A DNA stretch of 64,000 nt, taken from positions 5,596,501-5,660,500 of the forward strand of contig NC_135555.1 in the NCBI RefSeq assembly GCF_964340395.1, read 5' to 3'. The notes beneath the pieces were generated by a model. That model had not been told where the DNA came from. It saw only the letters and a list, made by a program, of their open reading frames with translations, and did not search any database. Position numbers and translations under genes: made by a program. Positions within the stretch are counted from its first letter, which is position 1. Each line of letters starts with the position of its first letter. Shown here piece after piece: positions 49,901-63,211 of the stretch. This DNA comes from Glandiceps talaboti. Taxonomy: Eukaryota > Hemichordata > Enteropneusta > Spengelidae.

Positions 49901-50872
49901 GATATACCAGTACTATAGAGCAATCAGTTATTCAGGGCAAATATTTTATATCAAACTACCCAAATCCACATTATAATATAAAGTTTGTGTTGATACTGAC
50001 ACATGTTATTGTAATGTAACCCCCAAAACAAAACAAAATGTTTTCATAACATTTTACAAAAGAATTGTATATTTAAAGCTGGGGCTGCTGTAATGTGGGT
50101 ATTATTTTTTCGATAAGATAACAACAATATCTTTTCTGAAAATTGTTTAATACCAATAATTAGACATTGTAAATCATTATATATGTCAATTTTTGGATGC
50201 AGACCTCAAAATCAATTTGATTGGATTTATTTCACCATACTATGTGTACTGCTACACAAATATATTTACTCACAGGTGATTCAATACTGTGCAGGGTGTG
50301 CGATATTTTATGATTAAGTCATTATAATTGTAATAAAGGAGGTTCGGAAAACATTCCAGTTGCAGCTAGAGCAGCTTTGAATATCAAACTCAGAATTCAA
50401 ATGATAGAACTAAATGTTGTTGTTTATGTTATATCATTACTGATATTGTGTACATATTTCAATTTCAGTAGGGTGTGTCTCACAGATTAGGATATGGTGT
50501 AAAAGAACATTTTAAGCCATTTTTTAGTCAGTACAAAGAGTAATAATAGCTTCTCCAATGCATTATGAGTGGTTGCAAATACTAAGTCTGCCTACTACAT
50601 TATTCAAACACCATAGCAACATTGTGTAATTGCAGTGGTATGAGAAAATCACTCATCTGACATGGGTAAACCTTCTCACATTGTAAACAAGACACTATTT
50701 CTGTGACTGTTACTGTTAGGAATGGGGATTCAAGAAAGTTCAGCGTGTGACTTGATAAATCATTGCAGACAACATAACTAACAAGTTCTACACAAACTCA
50801 GCTATGTAGAACTCAAGTAGATGTACATGTAATAAGCAGTATCAAAGTAATCAAACATGTCTGTCATTGCTA

Positions 50873-51341
50873 CTAAATACACATGTAAAATCCATGGCCT
50901 AAGCATTGCACTGCAGCTAAATCATGCACATGTGAAATTCATGACCAAAGCATGGAAGTATCATGGCCTAAGCATTGCAGGTCGTTGTTCATGTAATATC
51001 CATGGCATTTTACTATATTGCAGTTCAATACACGTGTAGTATCCATGGCCTAAGCATTGCAGCTAAATACACATGTGTAAAATCCATGGTGTAAGCATTG
51101 CAGCTAAATACACCTGTAATATCCATGGCCTAAGCATTGCAGCTAAATACACATGTAATTGTAATATCCATGGCCCAAGCATTGCAGCTAAATACACATG
51201 TAATATCCATGGCCTATAAGCATTGCAGCTAAATACAGAATCCATGCAAAATTTATGGCCTAAGCATTGTGGCTAAATACACTTGTAAAACCCATGGCCA
51301 AAGCATTGCAGCTCATTGCACATGTAAACTCCATGGCCTAA
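50873..51341. repeat. Minisatellite, unit about 37-45 bp, about ten copies
   Basis: Repeats of ATCCATGGCCTAAGCATTGC followed by AGCTAAATACACATGTAAT with variable spacing. Central copies (51011-51230) are the most regular and edge copies are degenerate. The open frames through it are an effect of the repeat. Confidence 0.75.
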
Positions 51342-51853
51342 CTAAAGAATAGAATGATATTGATGTGTTGATGGAGTGTTTTGTTACGTTAATTACTAGG
51401 CAGACAGTAGAAAATAGTCTGTGTCTGTAAACTAGCACTACTGACTAAAGCAAGCACTCAGTGTATTGAAGAACATCATGTCCTTGAATAGTAATTTATA
51501 GAGGTGTAGGAATGTTGTTGTGGTTTATCAATTGGTCAGCTGGAGTTTACACACACAATCATGTCAAGTGCTACCAAGATTGCAAGGTGTCATATTCCAA
51601 TAACAAATATGTGTCTTCTACTATACTTTTGATATAGACCAGGTAGAGTAGACTTGTTTACCTTGCTAACCAGTCTGCAGTCTTCACACCTAACTGTTAA
51701 TGATATGGTTTGTGAGAAATTTCTGTAAACAAATAAAGAAATAATATTTGTTCTATAATAATTGTTTTCCAGGCATTAAAAGATACAACTGTTGCATTGT
51801 AATAGTGTGGGGAGATTCATGGAAATTGTAGAAATTGACATACAGTGTATGAA

Positions 51854-52053
51854 GCTTAGAAGATGCCTCCTGCACATTTGGGTGATGCATTATGGGAAAT
51901 AAACGAAATTAGGAGCTTTACATTGCTTTAACCCTCGCTCACACACTACTGAGGCTGTTGCTTCAAAAGGAGTAAATTTCCACTGTCTTGACTTTGTTTG
52001 CCTCCCATAATTCCATAATGCCTACCTCAGTGAACAGCAGGCCTCTTCTAAGC
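51854..52053. mobile_element. 200-bp TIR element with about 45-bp arms
   Basis: The left arm begins GCTTAGAAGATGCCTCCTG. The right arm ends CAGGCCTCTTCTAAGC, its inverted copy with mismatches. The symmetry runs inward to the GCATTATGG / CCATAATGC pair. No coding capacity. Confidence 0.5.
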
Positions 52054-53533
52054 AAGATGTGGCAATTTTGATAACTCTGATTTTTTGAGAGATTGTGTGA
52101 TGCAGAAGGGGTGAGAATATACTTTTCTGGGGTTGCATCAGTACGTGAAAAGTACAATTGTATAATACAAAACCTTAAAAATATTGTAGAACCCATTATC
52201 GGTAATACAAACTACAAATATAGTTCCCTAGGACAGCCCAACCTTGCTGGCCCAGGGATTTCTAGTCAAGCATGTAGATTGTAAAGGTTGCTGAATCAGC
52301 TGTAATTTCATGTTAAATACATTGTCTATGCCTATAATACGAAGACAATATGACAAGCTGTAAAGACACTTGCTACACTGGTTTGTTTACTTTTCAGCTT
52401 TTAAACAGAGTATGCAAAATAGCTAACTAAATATAGATATTCATGGAGTTAATAAAAACTGGAAAAATGTTCTATCAGTGTAGGAATAGTATAGAATTCA
52501 TAATGACTCTATTTACAGGATATTTCAGAGCCAGTGAACGTCGCTATGTTAAACTGAATAACATTTTATTGCATTTCAGCAGAAGTGGACAGCTTGAAAT
52601 CTATGCTTACTTCAATTATAGCATTTCATGTCAGAGTGGAGCATTAGCTTTCAATGAGTATCACCATGGGTTACATTGTAGATGATGAAACCAGAGCGAT
52701 ACTCAGTGAAGGTTACATTCTAACTTATAATATATTTCTAGATTGTAGAGAAGGACAACTTACACACACGCATTTCAGATGGTGATTAATATTACCATAT
52801 TACTGTAATTTACAAAGCAATAAACAAACAGTCATTTTCTTCTGTTTCCTTAATCAGACTATATATCATTTATGATATTTTTACTAGACAGTTCATAATA
52901 TTTCAATGTTTGGTTGTTTTAATTCACATAATAAGGAGTTGTGTACCAAATTTAGTAATCAGAAAAATCTAATATTTATGAACAAAATTTTGATACAAAA
53001 AAAAATGTGAACTTAATATTTTCAGGGGATTATTTTCTCACCGAGTATGAAACACTATGAAGCAATTGTTGTTGGAATTATATTTGCAGCAGATTTTATT
53101 CTATTCCGCAAGAGGCAATAATAAAAATATATTGATAAATTCTCTTGAGCATAATAGAACATTCATTATAGTGGTGACCAGCACAAAGTATATTGTGTAC
53201 TTTTGAAATTTAGTGTCTATGGTTCAGATTCTGTGTATTATTCTCATACAAAATGAAAATGGAGTTCGTTGATTCACTTTCAATTTATGCAGTATTGATT
53301 GTATTGGATGACAAGGACATTTCTATAGCAAGGTAAAAAGAACACCCTGGGGGAGATTTTCAACTGGTGTGATTTAATTTCATACTATCAAACATCCAGG
53401 GTAACTTAAACACTGTCATCAGTTTGAATAATAACTGACTAGATATGACACTAGTTCTACATTTCCCATGTTGCTGCCATGATAAGGATTTAGTTATGAT
53501 GGTGACACCTTTGAAAGTTAGACATCAGGGGAG

Positions 53534-53586
53534 TTGATTCCTCGAGGCTACAAACAATGTCTAACTTTGTAGCCTCTAGGAATCAA
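53534..53586. repeat. Hairpin with 21-bp stem
   Basis: TTGATTCCTCGAGGCTACAAA (split here at 53534-53554) pairs with 53566-53586 at 20 of 21 positions across an 11-base loop. Weaker pairing extends outside. Confidence 0.5.
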
Positions 53587-56500
53587 CCCTTGATTTGAAG
53601 TGGTGATGTCAGTTTATAAATGCAGGTGTTTCATGAAAGAAATGTTGTAAGCACCACCTACATAACTGTCGGACAGTGTCAAAGGTATTAAAATACTGTC
53701 CTGGTGAATTTACAAGGACTTCAGAACACTGGCAACAGAGATAATAGGGAAATATCTGGTAAGACTGAATGCACCATTCTTTTAGTAGGAACTCTGGTTA
53801 AAAGGCTGCAGAACAAGTCTGGTATAAATTGTTATGACATTGACAAGCCAAGAGTTTAGCAAAACTACAAGCCTACTGTCTTCTGCTGTCTTAAAACAGT
53901 TGAGGATAATAAGATAAAAATAGATTAGGAAAGTGACAGGGAATGTTTATCAGAAGCCCCCACCCCACCCCACCAAATAAAACAAAACAAAACAAAACAA
54001 ACTATGGTAAATATTGTCGAAAATAAGTGTAAAAGTTCTTTACATTTCCTCTCCTGTTACGGGTTGCCCTGAAATTTTGTTGAATTGTGTGGAAAGCTAT
54101 ATTTTGTTATGTTTCCATGTACAATGTAAAATCCCAAGGATGTGAAACCATTGAAATATATTAAATCTGATTTATGGAATGATATCATCTCATATGACAT
54201 ATCATAATGGAGAAATTTGTCTACTAACTAACATTTGTAAGAGAACCTTCTCAGTCTTTACATTATTTCCATTGTTTTATATTCATATACAAATATGTTT
54301 TGTAATAAACTTATTATACCAAAGTTACTCAGTAGCATTACTGGAAACTGTCTTCCTTTATCGGCATCTTCTTTCAGTTGAACATTTTTAAGTAACACGT
54401 ACTGCAATCAGTAGCAGCCATTTTGGATTTGTCACTGCTGTCGACAAACAAAAATATAATAATCATACATTTTACAGTTATCAGATAATCTAAAAGATAC
54501 TCAGGACTAATGGATAAGGAATAAAATATCTATATCACCATGTTTATGGTTCACCCACGTACCATCTCTGATATAAAGGCCAAGTTTATGGAAAAAAGAG
54601 GTGTTGCATATATTTATACTATGTTGTGAGACGGATGCATGTCGCCATCTTGTTTACAAGTTTACAAGCAACCAATCAGAAATGAAATATAGCCACTTCT
54701 TATGGGTAGCAATGCAAAGGAGCTATTATTGTACATGTAGGATGTCAATACAATAATCATTGATCAGTATGGAGGACTATGTCATTATCATTTTGTGTCA
54801 CTGAAATTTTATTGAATAACTTGACTTGAATTTAAGTTAACTCACCAGTTTATTTGAATGTCCATGAATAATTGTCAGTGTTGTAATGAAAGGCAACAGT
54901 GTTCTGAACTGCATAATCTAAGTTTTCTATAGCATGTTGTTGATACAGTATGGAAATATGGTATTATGTTATCACTTGACTGGTGATGAGTGGTAGGTCT
55001 TATGCAAGGCTATCATCACTAGTTGTTAGCGATATCAGACTGTGTTGAACAGCTGGTAAAAACCACTCAACAACACTATAGGACATATGCCAGGTTACCA
55101 TGAAGAATATACAATTTGTTTATAAAGTTGATTGTGCATGACTTTGTCTGATGCCTAGTGCAAGTTCAAATAAATATTTGGTTATAAAACACTCGCCTAA
55201 TGTTACATGATATATGCAAAACATAAGAAACAGTTCATGCCAATTATGATATCAATTCAGTAAATTTGTTATACAAAAATACAAAACTTGGCTGTCATTG
55301 GATGTGATGACATCATGAGAAGATAACTGGTCAAAATCCCAACAATACTTAAGTGTATATATTCCAGTAAGAACCACATAGCAATCACAATTTCACATAT
55401 CGTCCAGCTGCCATTCATCCTCATTCAGTGATAATTTCATACTGAAAACGGGTCCTCAAAGAGTATCAATTCAAGTTAAGAAGGAAATGAAACAGTTTGT
55501 ACTTCCATGGGGGAATGTTGACATATGCATGTTTGATGTGGGTTTCCATGGAAATCAGCTACTGGGACAATGAATGGTACTAAAATTATCAGTATCTTAT
55601 AAAATCAGACAATAAGTGTTAATGTATACTGAATGTATAACATTTGTATATGATATTTAATAACTGTGTTGATTAGACCAGCCCCACTGTGACCAGCGTA
55701 CAAGATTGTGATTTTCTGAAATATCATACATTGTATTCATATGATTGATGTATAGTATTATCAATTGAATTGCCGCAATTATAGGTAATATTGAAGTTTA
55801 TGTGATTTGGGTCTCAACAGTGACCACTATCAGCTTAATAGTTATCCCTTTTGAGACGCAATGACCAGTTTTAAAGAGGCTGTATAAACAATAAGTTCTG
55901 ATCTTGGTGATAGATGAATTGCATCTGTTCACTTGTTATCATCTTGCAAATGCTATTATACATTAGATTACACACATCATGTGAGGATGATGCATTTCTT
56001 TTGATACCCAGTATAATATATTAAGGAGAAATACTGCAATATGTCACTTTTTTTTTTAAACTTGTGTTGATTTCACTTAAGTTTAGGAGAACATTCTTCA
56101 CCCTTTATACTTTGTAATAATAGGTTGCAACATGGGTCACTATACTTGTTTCCATGGTAACAACTCATGTAAAGAGGTCATCAAAACTCATAATATTGTG
56201 CTTAGTCAACTGAATATTGTAATAAATGGAATAAAATTTGGTTAAAGTTGATTAATTGTGATGTTTTTTCAATGAATTCAAAGTAAGAATCAGTAACACA
56301 AGTAATTTTTTGTAGTGGTTGCCATGGCAATAATATTTGCCTCTAGATTTGAAAAAGTACAGGCAACGAGAAAAAATCAACATCTGAATGTCTATAAAAT
56401 ATTTCTCTAGAGTGATGTTTATCATATGAAACTTTGCAGTTTGAGGACATTTTATGCAGAATTTGAAAATGCAAAGGAACTGATAGATTTTCAAAATACA

Positions 56501-56918
56501 GCAAAGAAAAGACATTAAAGTAGAAAGAATGATGAAGTTCAAATAGGATAAAGGGCATTTCAGTGAATTCTTCCCGGAGTCCAAAATATGTGCACATACA
56601 AGCCGCAATCATTCAATCATTAGTCAAATTTTCGGAGTGACAAAAATATTACATCTTAAGCTTAAAAAACCTTGGAACAGTATAAATAGTAACCAATAAA
56701 GCAAAATGCTGATTTTGAGTCATGTACAAATGAAATGCACAGATGAATTCACCATATTTCTGCTTACATGTCAGTCATTTCAATCTTAAAAATAAACATT
56801 CAATATTTTCATACTTTTCAGGTTTTATATAGCTGTATGTGAACTTCATTTTGACCGTGACCTTTTCTTTTTAACAAAATATGCAGTGTATGAGGCTGAC
56901 TATGATGATGATCCAAAA

Positions 56919-56929
56919 GTGTGTGTGTA

Positions 56930-56986
<57 letters not shown>
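56919..56986. repeat. (GT)n microsatellite
   Basis: GT run with two GTAT interruptions near its left edge. Confidence 0.95.
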
Positions 56987-56987
<1 letters not shown>

Positions 56988-57159
56988 ACAAGTGAACAGC
57001 ACTTTACTGTCATTACTGTTGTTCTCAGACACTACTAATAGTAACCTTGATCCTGCATGTCAAGTAAAGTGTGAACAACATGTAATGCCCTTTCATTGCA
57101 AAAAACATCTATATATACATGTTGTATACATATTTCATTAACTGAGGTTCAAGTGTCAC

Positions 57160-57672
57160 TTTACATGCATGCATTTTTCAAGTAATATTATCGGGTCATT
57201 AACCATTTTCTAATCAAACTGATCTGACCTTGACCTTGACCTTTCATGCCAAGGTCATTTGTTAATGTAACATATTTCCACGATTGAGATTTGAATTAGG
57301 TTTACCCAAACCACATAAATTGACTACATATCCGACATTTACATGCATTTATTTTTCAAATGACATTATGAGGTCATCAACCATTTTCTTATCAAACTGA
57401 TCTGACCTTGACCTTTCACGCCAAGGTCATTTGTTAATGGTAACATATTTCGAGATTGAGAGATTTAAATTAGGTTTACCCAAACCACATAAATTGACTA
57501 CATATCCGACATTTACATACATTTATTTTTCAAATGACATTATCAGGTCATCAACCATTTTCTTATCAAACTGATTTGACCTTGACCTTCCATTCAAGGT
57601 CACTTGCCAGTGTAACATATTTTCACTATTCTGATTTAAATAGGCTTACCTAGACCATATAAATTGACTATA
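57160..57672. repeat. Three-copy tandem repeat, unit about 174-178 bp, with TGACCT half-sites
   Basis: Copies start at 57160, 57338 and 57512 with TTTACATGCAT or TTTACATACAT. Each contains TGACCTTGACCT-type direct half-sites followed by an opposing AAGGTCA. Copy 1 has three TGACCT in a row (57225-57242). The third copy is the most diverged. Confidence 0.7.
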
Positions 57673-58924
57673 GTTTTATCAATTATAGAATAAAATGTTA
57701 ACTTTGCTATTCAAGGTAGTTCTTCCATTTGAAGTATTAAAATGTAGTCATTTTTAGCCAACCTTTGAACTCTTTTGTCAATGATTGTTGCTTGCCTTAT
57801 GAATTATACTTCCAAATGTATACAGTCATGCAAACAAAGCAATATATACTACTTTAATTGTGTTTTGCATTTCATGTTTTATGATAAAAGTCAACATCTC
57901 TTTCTGTATTTTTTTTACATATAAGCTGTCAGGAAAGATCTGAAATCAGTAAAAAAAAATATTTTAAAACATTATTCATATTTTTTCTCAATTTTTGTTA
58001 TGTATGTCTGATTTCACTCTACATACATTGTATTACCACTGACCTAAAAGATGTGATAAATGAATGAATAAATGAATAATAAATAATTCAATATATTATA
58101 ATTAAAGAGAAGTAACTTAAAATAAGTAAGAAATAAATGAAATTTAAACAAGAAGCAAAAAAGAGAAATGTAAAATACAGAGTTTTAACCATTCAGTTAT
58201 TTCTGTGTACATATGACATTCTGTTATCAGTGTTTAGCAATCAAAAGATGCTGACTCTAGACCTAAGACGTATTTGGATCAATCACAAAGCAATTGAAGG
58301 ATGTTATAACCGCATTGATGGGTTATCTCCTATGATCTTGTGTAACATACAACCTGCTGCATGCCACAATAAATATCTCTTTGCCACTGACACTCAGGTC
58401 GGCATGGTTACTTGAAAATTGCAGCTACTGTGGTATTGAAAACACTGTTATCAACTGTAGACTGTTACCTAACGATTCATCCATCAATATTGTCTGTCAT
58501 AGTCAATATTTTACTGCTATTTCATACAATTCATAACTTAATTCAATAGATTGGACTGATAACGTTGACAAGTAATGCAAAAGTTATGTAATTTCAGACC
58601 CATAAATATTATTATTCAGCCAATTTCAAACTCATATTACCAATAATGAGCTCATTTCAAAGCCACTTTTCTGACAATTAAGCCTATTCAAAACGTACAT
58701 AGCCAATATTTAGTACTTTAATGGTAGCTTATATGCTGTGTTCTCAAATGATTCAACAGAGATTAAATTTTCTCGTGTTAAAATATTTATGAACACTAAC
58801 AAGACCATACTTGCTCATATTACACATTAACATAATTTTTTGAGTGAGTAGAGATTTTCTTATGTGCCAGTTCTGAGCTGAGGTTAATCTGTTGTTGTAC
58901 ATTCTTGTTTACTCCTTAGTCCTT

Positions 58925-58960
58925 GGGGTGGGGTGGGGTGGGGTGGGGTGGGGTGGGGGG
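58925..58960. repeat. (GGGGT)n G-run
   Basis: Six GGGGT units followed by six G. This is strong G-quadruplex potential on the plus strand. Confidence 0.9.
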
Positions 58961-58982
58961 CATGCAACTCTATCTAAAATGA

Positions 58983-59345
58983 TATGAAGGACTCCGCTAA
59001 GACCTCCAAACCCAAACTGTTGACATACCCATACCCCAAAAAAGGAGCCCCTTTCTCATACCAACTATATCACACAAAATAGATACTTTACGGGTCTATG
59101 ATATATGCAGACAGCATTTCATATGATGAAATAGCAGGAATAATATGAGATAAAATTGTAGTAAAAATGACGGGTCCAGTTGTGGGCAGATTTTTCCAAC
59201 ATCTTCCAGCCCAGAAATGTACATGTACATTGCTGTATACTTTCACACCTTACAAATACCAAAAACAACCCTTACCAGGAGACCATCCCTGTATGGTCAT
59301 CTATGGGAGTTTCCCCCCCCCCCCCCACCCGCCTTATTTTAACAC
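58983..59345. repeat. Dispersed repeat family, copy B
   Basis: It aligns with 41846-42195 in the same orientation through several blocks, including CACACAAAATAGATA and CTGTATGGTC, and ends in a C14 run (59313-59326). ORFs across it are not considered genes. Confidence 0.5.
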
Positions 59346-59763
59346 CCGCTAAAAGTAAACTTTTCACTGTGTATAAACATTTTACCATGTTTTAGACAGA
59401 TGACTGCACTTTGCGAGAATAATTTCATTTTGATACTAGTAATTTTTGAAAATCTGTTGTTAACTTTTCAAATGTTCAAAATATGATATAATTTACACAT
59501 GATTGTACTTTAAAAAGATTATGTGATATTAATCAATATTTGAATATAATCCGCTTTGAACTTTTTTGTAATATCAAAAGTGTGACACTAAGAAGTGATA
59601 ACATATTCAAAAACTGATTTGTATGTGATTAAAATGTGAAAAGAATTAATTTTGACCTTTTTTACTTAAAGATAGTAATTTAAAAAAAAAAAAAACTGTA
59701 GCACTACTTCAACATTTATGTAAAAGTAATCCATGATCTTCCCTAAGTCTGCTGAGAATCACG

Positions 59764-59812
59764 TCAGGTGACAGGAAATGACCTTTATGCAAGGTCATAG
59801 GAGATCACCTGA
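59764..59812. repeat. Nested palindrome with E-box and nuclear-receptor half-sites
   Basis: TCAGGTGA (59764-59771) mirrors TCACCTGA (59805-59812). Inside, ATGACCTT (59778-59785) mirrors AAGGTCAT (59791-59798). The outer arms contain the E-box CACCTG or its complement; the inner arms are AGGTCA half-sites in everted order. Confidence 0.45.
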
Positions 59813-62082
59813 CATTCAGGTGAACCATCACCTTTTCCATAGTCTAGACCTATTAATCTGTACTGTCTGTGTTTCTCCTGAATGGTAGTACAGCTTTGAC
59901 ATGGTACAGATGTAGGTAGCTGGTGTATACAGTATATCTGAACATTTGATTTGAAATTTTTCATATTTGGTAATGGAAAACAGATATAAATAGGAACTGG
60001 TATTAGTGATGTAACTGCAAACTGTAAGTACATGTAATAATATTAAGTTAAGAAAACCAGTATCGCAATATATGACCTTTACATCATGTAGTTACGTGCA
60101 GATGCTGATACCACAAGAGGTCCATGTGAAATAATCATACTATCATAGTCTGTGGAACTTACTTTAGAATATACAGCATTTTCTATCAGGGAAACAGATG
60201 TTGATTCTTTAAAGCATAGATTTTAAGCCATGTTCACAGTATAGATTCTAAACTACCTTTGTTATCAAAAATTATGTGTTGCTTTATTTGTGTCACAATT
60301 TGACTGTGAATGATGTGGAATTTCAATTCTGGGACAAAATATTAATATTTCAAATAATCAAGTTGATGATCAAAGTTCATAGTTGGCTGTTTATACATAC
60401 ATGTTTTGACAGAAGATATTGAAAGAATCATGTACAAATATTAGAACCCACCCCTTCCCCATTCCTGTCATGATAAATAAAATGTATGTTATAGTCTGCT
60501 TGACTAAAAAAACAAAAATTTGCAAATTGATATTATGTGACTAGGATAATCCACTGTGTAGCTAGTGACAATGATAGCTAGCGTTTATATGCTCCTTGGG
60601 GAGTTAACAAGATACAACAGGTTGTTCCAATATGGGTTGGCATCAGGGCTAATATGTAAATGTAACATATAGTGCCAACAGCACAACACTGTTAGGGAAA
60701 AGTGTCATATCAAAATAGGTCTCATTTTAGCCACTACTATTATCATACACAAATTCTGCCATAATCTCTTACACAAAGGTGAAATTGTGGCCAGAAAATC
60801 AATTCATTTAATAAGAAAACATATCTAATTATTTGCATATGTCATTCAGTGTTTTGAAAGAAGTGATAGTATTTAAATAATAAACTGTATATGTCAAGTA
60901 TATTTGATAAGAAACGTGACAGCGATCCATTTCCGTGTTCTCATGTGCTACTTACTAAAATACATGTTAGACAGAATGTTATATTTGTGTGCATGAGAAT
61001 ATGTCTTCTTGAGCAAACTGGAAGTATAAAAAAAAATTGTCAAATAATTTTGTTGGCATAGGAAAGTAAAGACAATATTATCACTAAATCACAGATAAGT
61101 GTATTATTTTTATGAGTCCAGGCTAAAATAAAGTTGAGATGTGACAAACTGTTTCAGAAAAACTATAATTTTTTATCAGATAGTTTTGGCGGGAAAGTAA
61201 CATACTTCAGATATTATTTTCCCTGTAAAACGACATTGAGATTTGACCAAAAGTTACATTACAACAAGAACTTTGAAATATCCAGTATATTAAATTTTCA
61301 AATTGGTAACATAGTATTTGGGAATTCTTTCTGTTTATTTTAGACTTTGATAGATAGTGTGAAGTGTTGCCGGTTTTTGTAGGTAGAAACAGCTTTGTAG
61401 AGAGTGAAATTATTAGCAGTGCTACAGTGTGAAAGAAAATCCTGCTGTTGTATTCATGTATGAAAGAAAGCCATTTAAAACTGTCCTTGTAATAACATCT
61501 ATTGCTACATAGAGAAGTGTGCACTGAATTACTTACCATTGTTTGCATTGAATGACAACAGTGAAAGACGTCAATGCCGGTGTAACACATACCTGATCAC
61601 ATTTACTACCAATCACAGTCAGTAGTGTAGAAACAGATATTTATCTAGTCAACCAGTCTCACCTTTGAACTATTCCTGGAAAAGGAGAAATATAAATTAT
61701 TTATAAAGTGAGAAGAAAATTTTTATTGTTATTCTTAAACAGTGTACCATGTTGTTGTACACATATGTCAATGAATATCAGAATGCTGTAAAAGATGAAT
61801 GAAATAAATCAGAACCTTTGATCCCTAAAGCCTATTTTGAAAAGGTATTCTTCCAAGTGGTTTATTTATGGTTTTTAATCAATCACTATTAAATTGTAAA
61901 TAAAGTCCATATTTTAGTTGTATCATTTACTTGTTTACATGTGAGGTACCAGACAGTATTCTAATAAATTTTGTTCATATTAGAATTCATATTTACACAT
62001 TGTATGTATGTTTCACACACAGTTGTGTGCAGGTGTCATGTTGTTGTTCTTGTATTACCACACTCGTGGAACACTTTTACTT

Positions 62083-62456
62083 GCCATATGGTGTACACTA
62101 GCTGTCACTTGCCATGGTTACTGTACACTAGCTGTCATTTGCCATGGTTACTGCACACTGTCACTTGCCATGGTGTACTGTACACTGTCACTTGCTATGG
62201 TGTACTGTACACTGTCACTTGCTATGGTGTACTGTACACTGTCACTTGCCATGGTGTACTGTACACTGTCACTTGTCATGGTGTACTGTACACTGTCACT
62301 TGCCATGGTGTACTGCACACTGTCACTTGCCATGGTGTACACTAGCTGTCACTTGCCATGGTTAATGTACACTAGCTGTCACTTGCCATGGTTACTGTAC
62401 ACTAGCTGTCACTTGCCATGGTTACTGTACACTAGCTGTCACTTGCCATGGTGTAC
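62083..62456. repeat. Minisatellite with two unit types arranged A2-B7-A4
   Basis: Unit A (30 bp) contains TACACTAGCTGTCACTTGCC, then ATGGTTACT. Unit B (27 bp) lacks the AGC insert and ends ATGGTGTACT. Two A units are followed by seven B units and four A units. Both lengths are multiples of three, which keeps long frames open on both strands. Confidence 0.85.
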
Positions 62457-62989
62457 TGTATTGGGTGTTGTTATGCAATACACAATCATAATATATTACA
62501 AGTGAAGTCATGTCATTAACCCAAGTAATGTCATTATCCTGTGTCTGTCTAACGTTACCATTTCAACACTGAGTGATAATTTCTACTCTTTATGACTATA
62601 CCTGTATGACTATAGATGTATTTGGAAGAATACGAGTGTCTATATGAAGTCTTGAACTAATAAAGATAAGAAGGGAGCCCTCTTTTGTTGTCAAAATACC
62701 AGCCAATCAAATGACCCTTCTTAAGGGTGCAAGGTTCAAAGTTCAAGCTATAACTCTAAAAGAGTATCATTTACCAACATTACAACTGCAGGCTAGTACA
62801 TGATAGTGTATAACTTACTTTTCCAGACTTTTTGTTGCCTTAAGTTTACTGTTAAAGAGACAGGAAGATGTACCACACATAGTGGTAGATCACTCATCTT
62901 GAATAGACCTGTAATTATACAATGATTAAGATTCTTCAAATGGTTGATGATATATACTTACTGATGGTGGCATGCAGCCAACTTGGATT

Positions 62990-63211
<222 letters not shown>

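Noticed and set aside
62008-62505. Long open frames on both strands across the 27/30-bp minisatellite
   Set aside because: Unit lengths are multiples of three, so frames stay open by construction. The predicted peptides are only the repeat translated.
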